13,889 bases of DNA, taken from positions 1-13,889 of the forward strand of contig JAAZGI010000256.1 of NCBI GenBank assembly GCA_012511315.1, written 5' to 3'. Made by a program: the position numbers and the translations under genes. This DNA comes from Clostridium sp. (GTDB lineage: Bacteria > Bacillota > Clostridia > Clostridiales > Clostridiaceae). The notes beneath the pieces were generated by a model, which ran no database searches, was not told the DNA's origin, and was given only the letters and a program-made list of their open reading frames with translations. This document shows, piece after piece, positions 13,833 through 13,889 of the stretch. Position 1 is the stretch's first letter. Each line of letters starts with the position of its first letter.

Positions 13833-13889
13833 GTAAAAGAGCTAGATAAAAGTAAAAGAGCTAGATAAAAGTAAAAGAGCTAGATAAAA
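13833..13889. repeat. Three perfect 19-bp tandem repeats at the window edge
   Basis: The unit GTAAAAGAGCTAGATAAAA occurs at 13833-13851, 13852-13870 and 13871-13889 without a mismatch. The last copy ends exactly at the window end, so the array probably continues. The period is not a multiple of three, and the unit contains a stop in each forward reading, so it is not coding. Confidence 0.92.

Overview
The window looks like chromosomal DNA from a low-GC Firmicute, most likely of clostridial type. This rests on strong AGGAGG-like ribosome binding sites, frequent TTG/GTG starts, T-rich hairpin terminators, a class B sortase, a clostridial-style phosphatidylserine decarboxylase and a compact AmmeMemoRadiSam module. 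The genus cannot be fixed from sequence alone. No phage, transposon, CRISPR array, tRNA or rRNA gene is visible.

Layout. Positions 1-792 hold the 3' part of a class B sortase gene (+). A hairpin terminator separates it from a leftward block read in the order amrB-amrA fusion (5394-3997), amrS (4000-3182, 4-bp overlap), mutM (3014-2184) and the lipoprotein msrAB (2104-1031). This block joins a conserved radical-SAM module of unknown function to repair of oxidised guanine and oxidised methionine. A YflT-type stress protein (5697-6128, +) converges on a class I aminotransferase (7555-6239, -). Rightward from there lie psd (7886-8755), a small hydrophilic gene broken by an in-frame TAG (8948-9247) and a GlsB/YeaQ-type membrane protein (9318-9569).

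Next is a roughly 500-nt non-coding stretch (9697-10220) with several perfect helices, a long-range closing stem and a terminator-like hairpin, directly ahead of a TVP38/DedA-type membrane protein (10221-10847). Two GT4 glycosyltransferases follow, convergent on each other (11070-12317 + and 13571-12555 -). They resemble the pairs that build mono- and dihexosyl diacylglycerol, so with psd and the TVP38 protein the right half has a membrane-lipid theme. The last 57 bases are three perfect copies of a 19-bp tandem repeat running into the window edge.

Most worth a second look: the structured leader before the TVP38 gene (possible riboswitch or ncRNA), the TAG-interrupted gene with an intact ribosome binding site, the psd start whose best ribosome binding site serves an out-of-frame ATG, the 17-bp repeats that run into the mutM start, and a probably leaderless glycosyltransferase mRNA.
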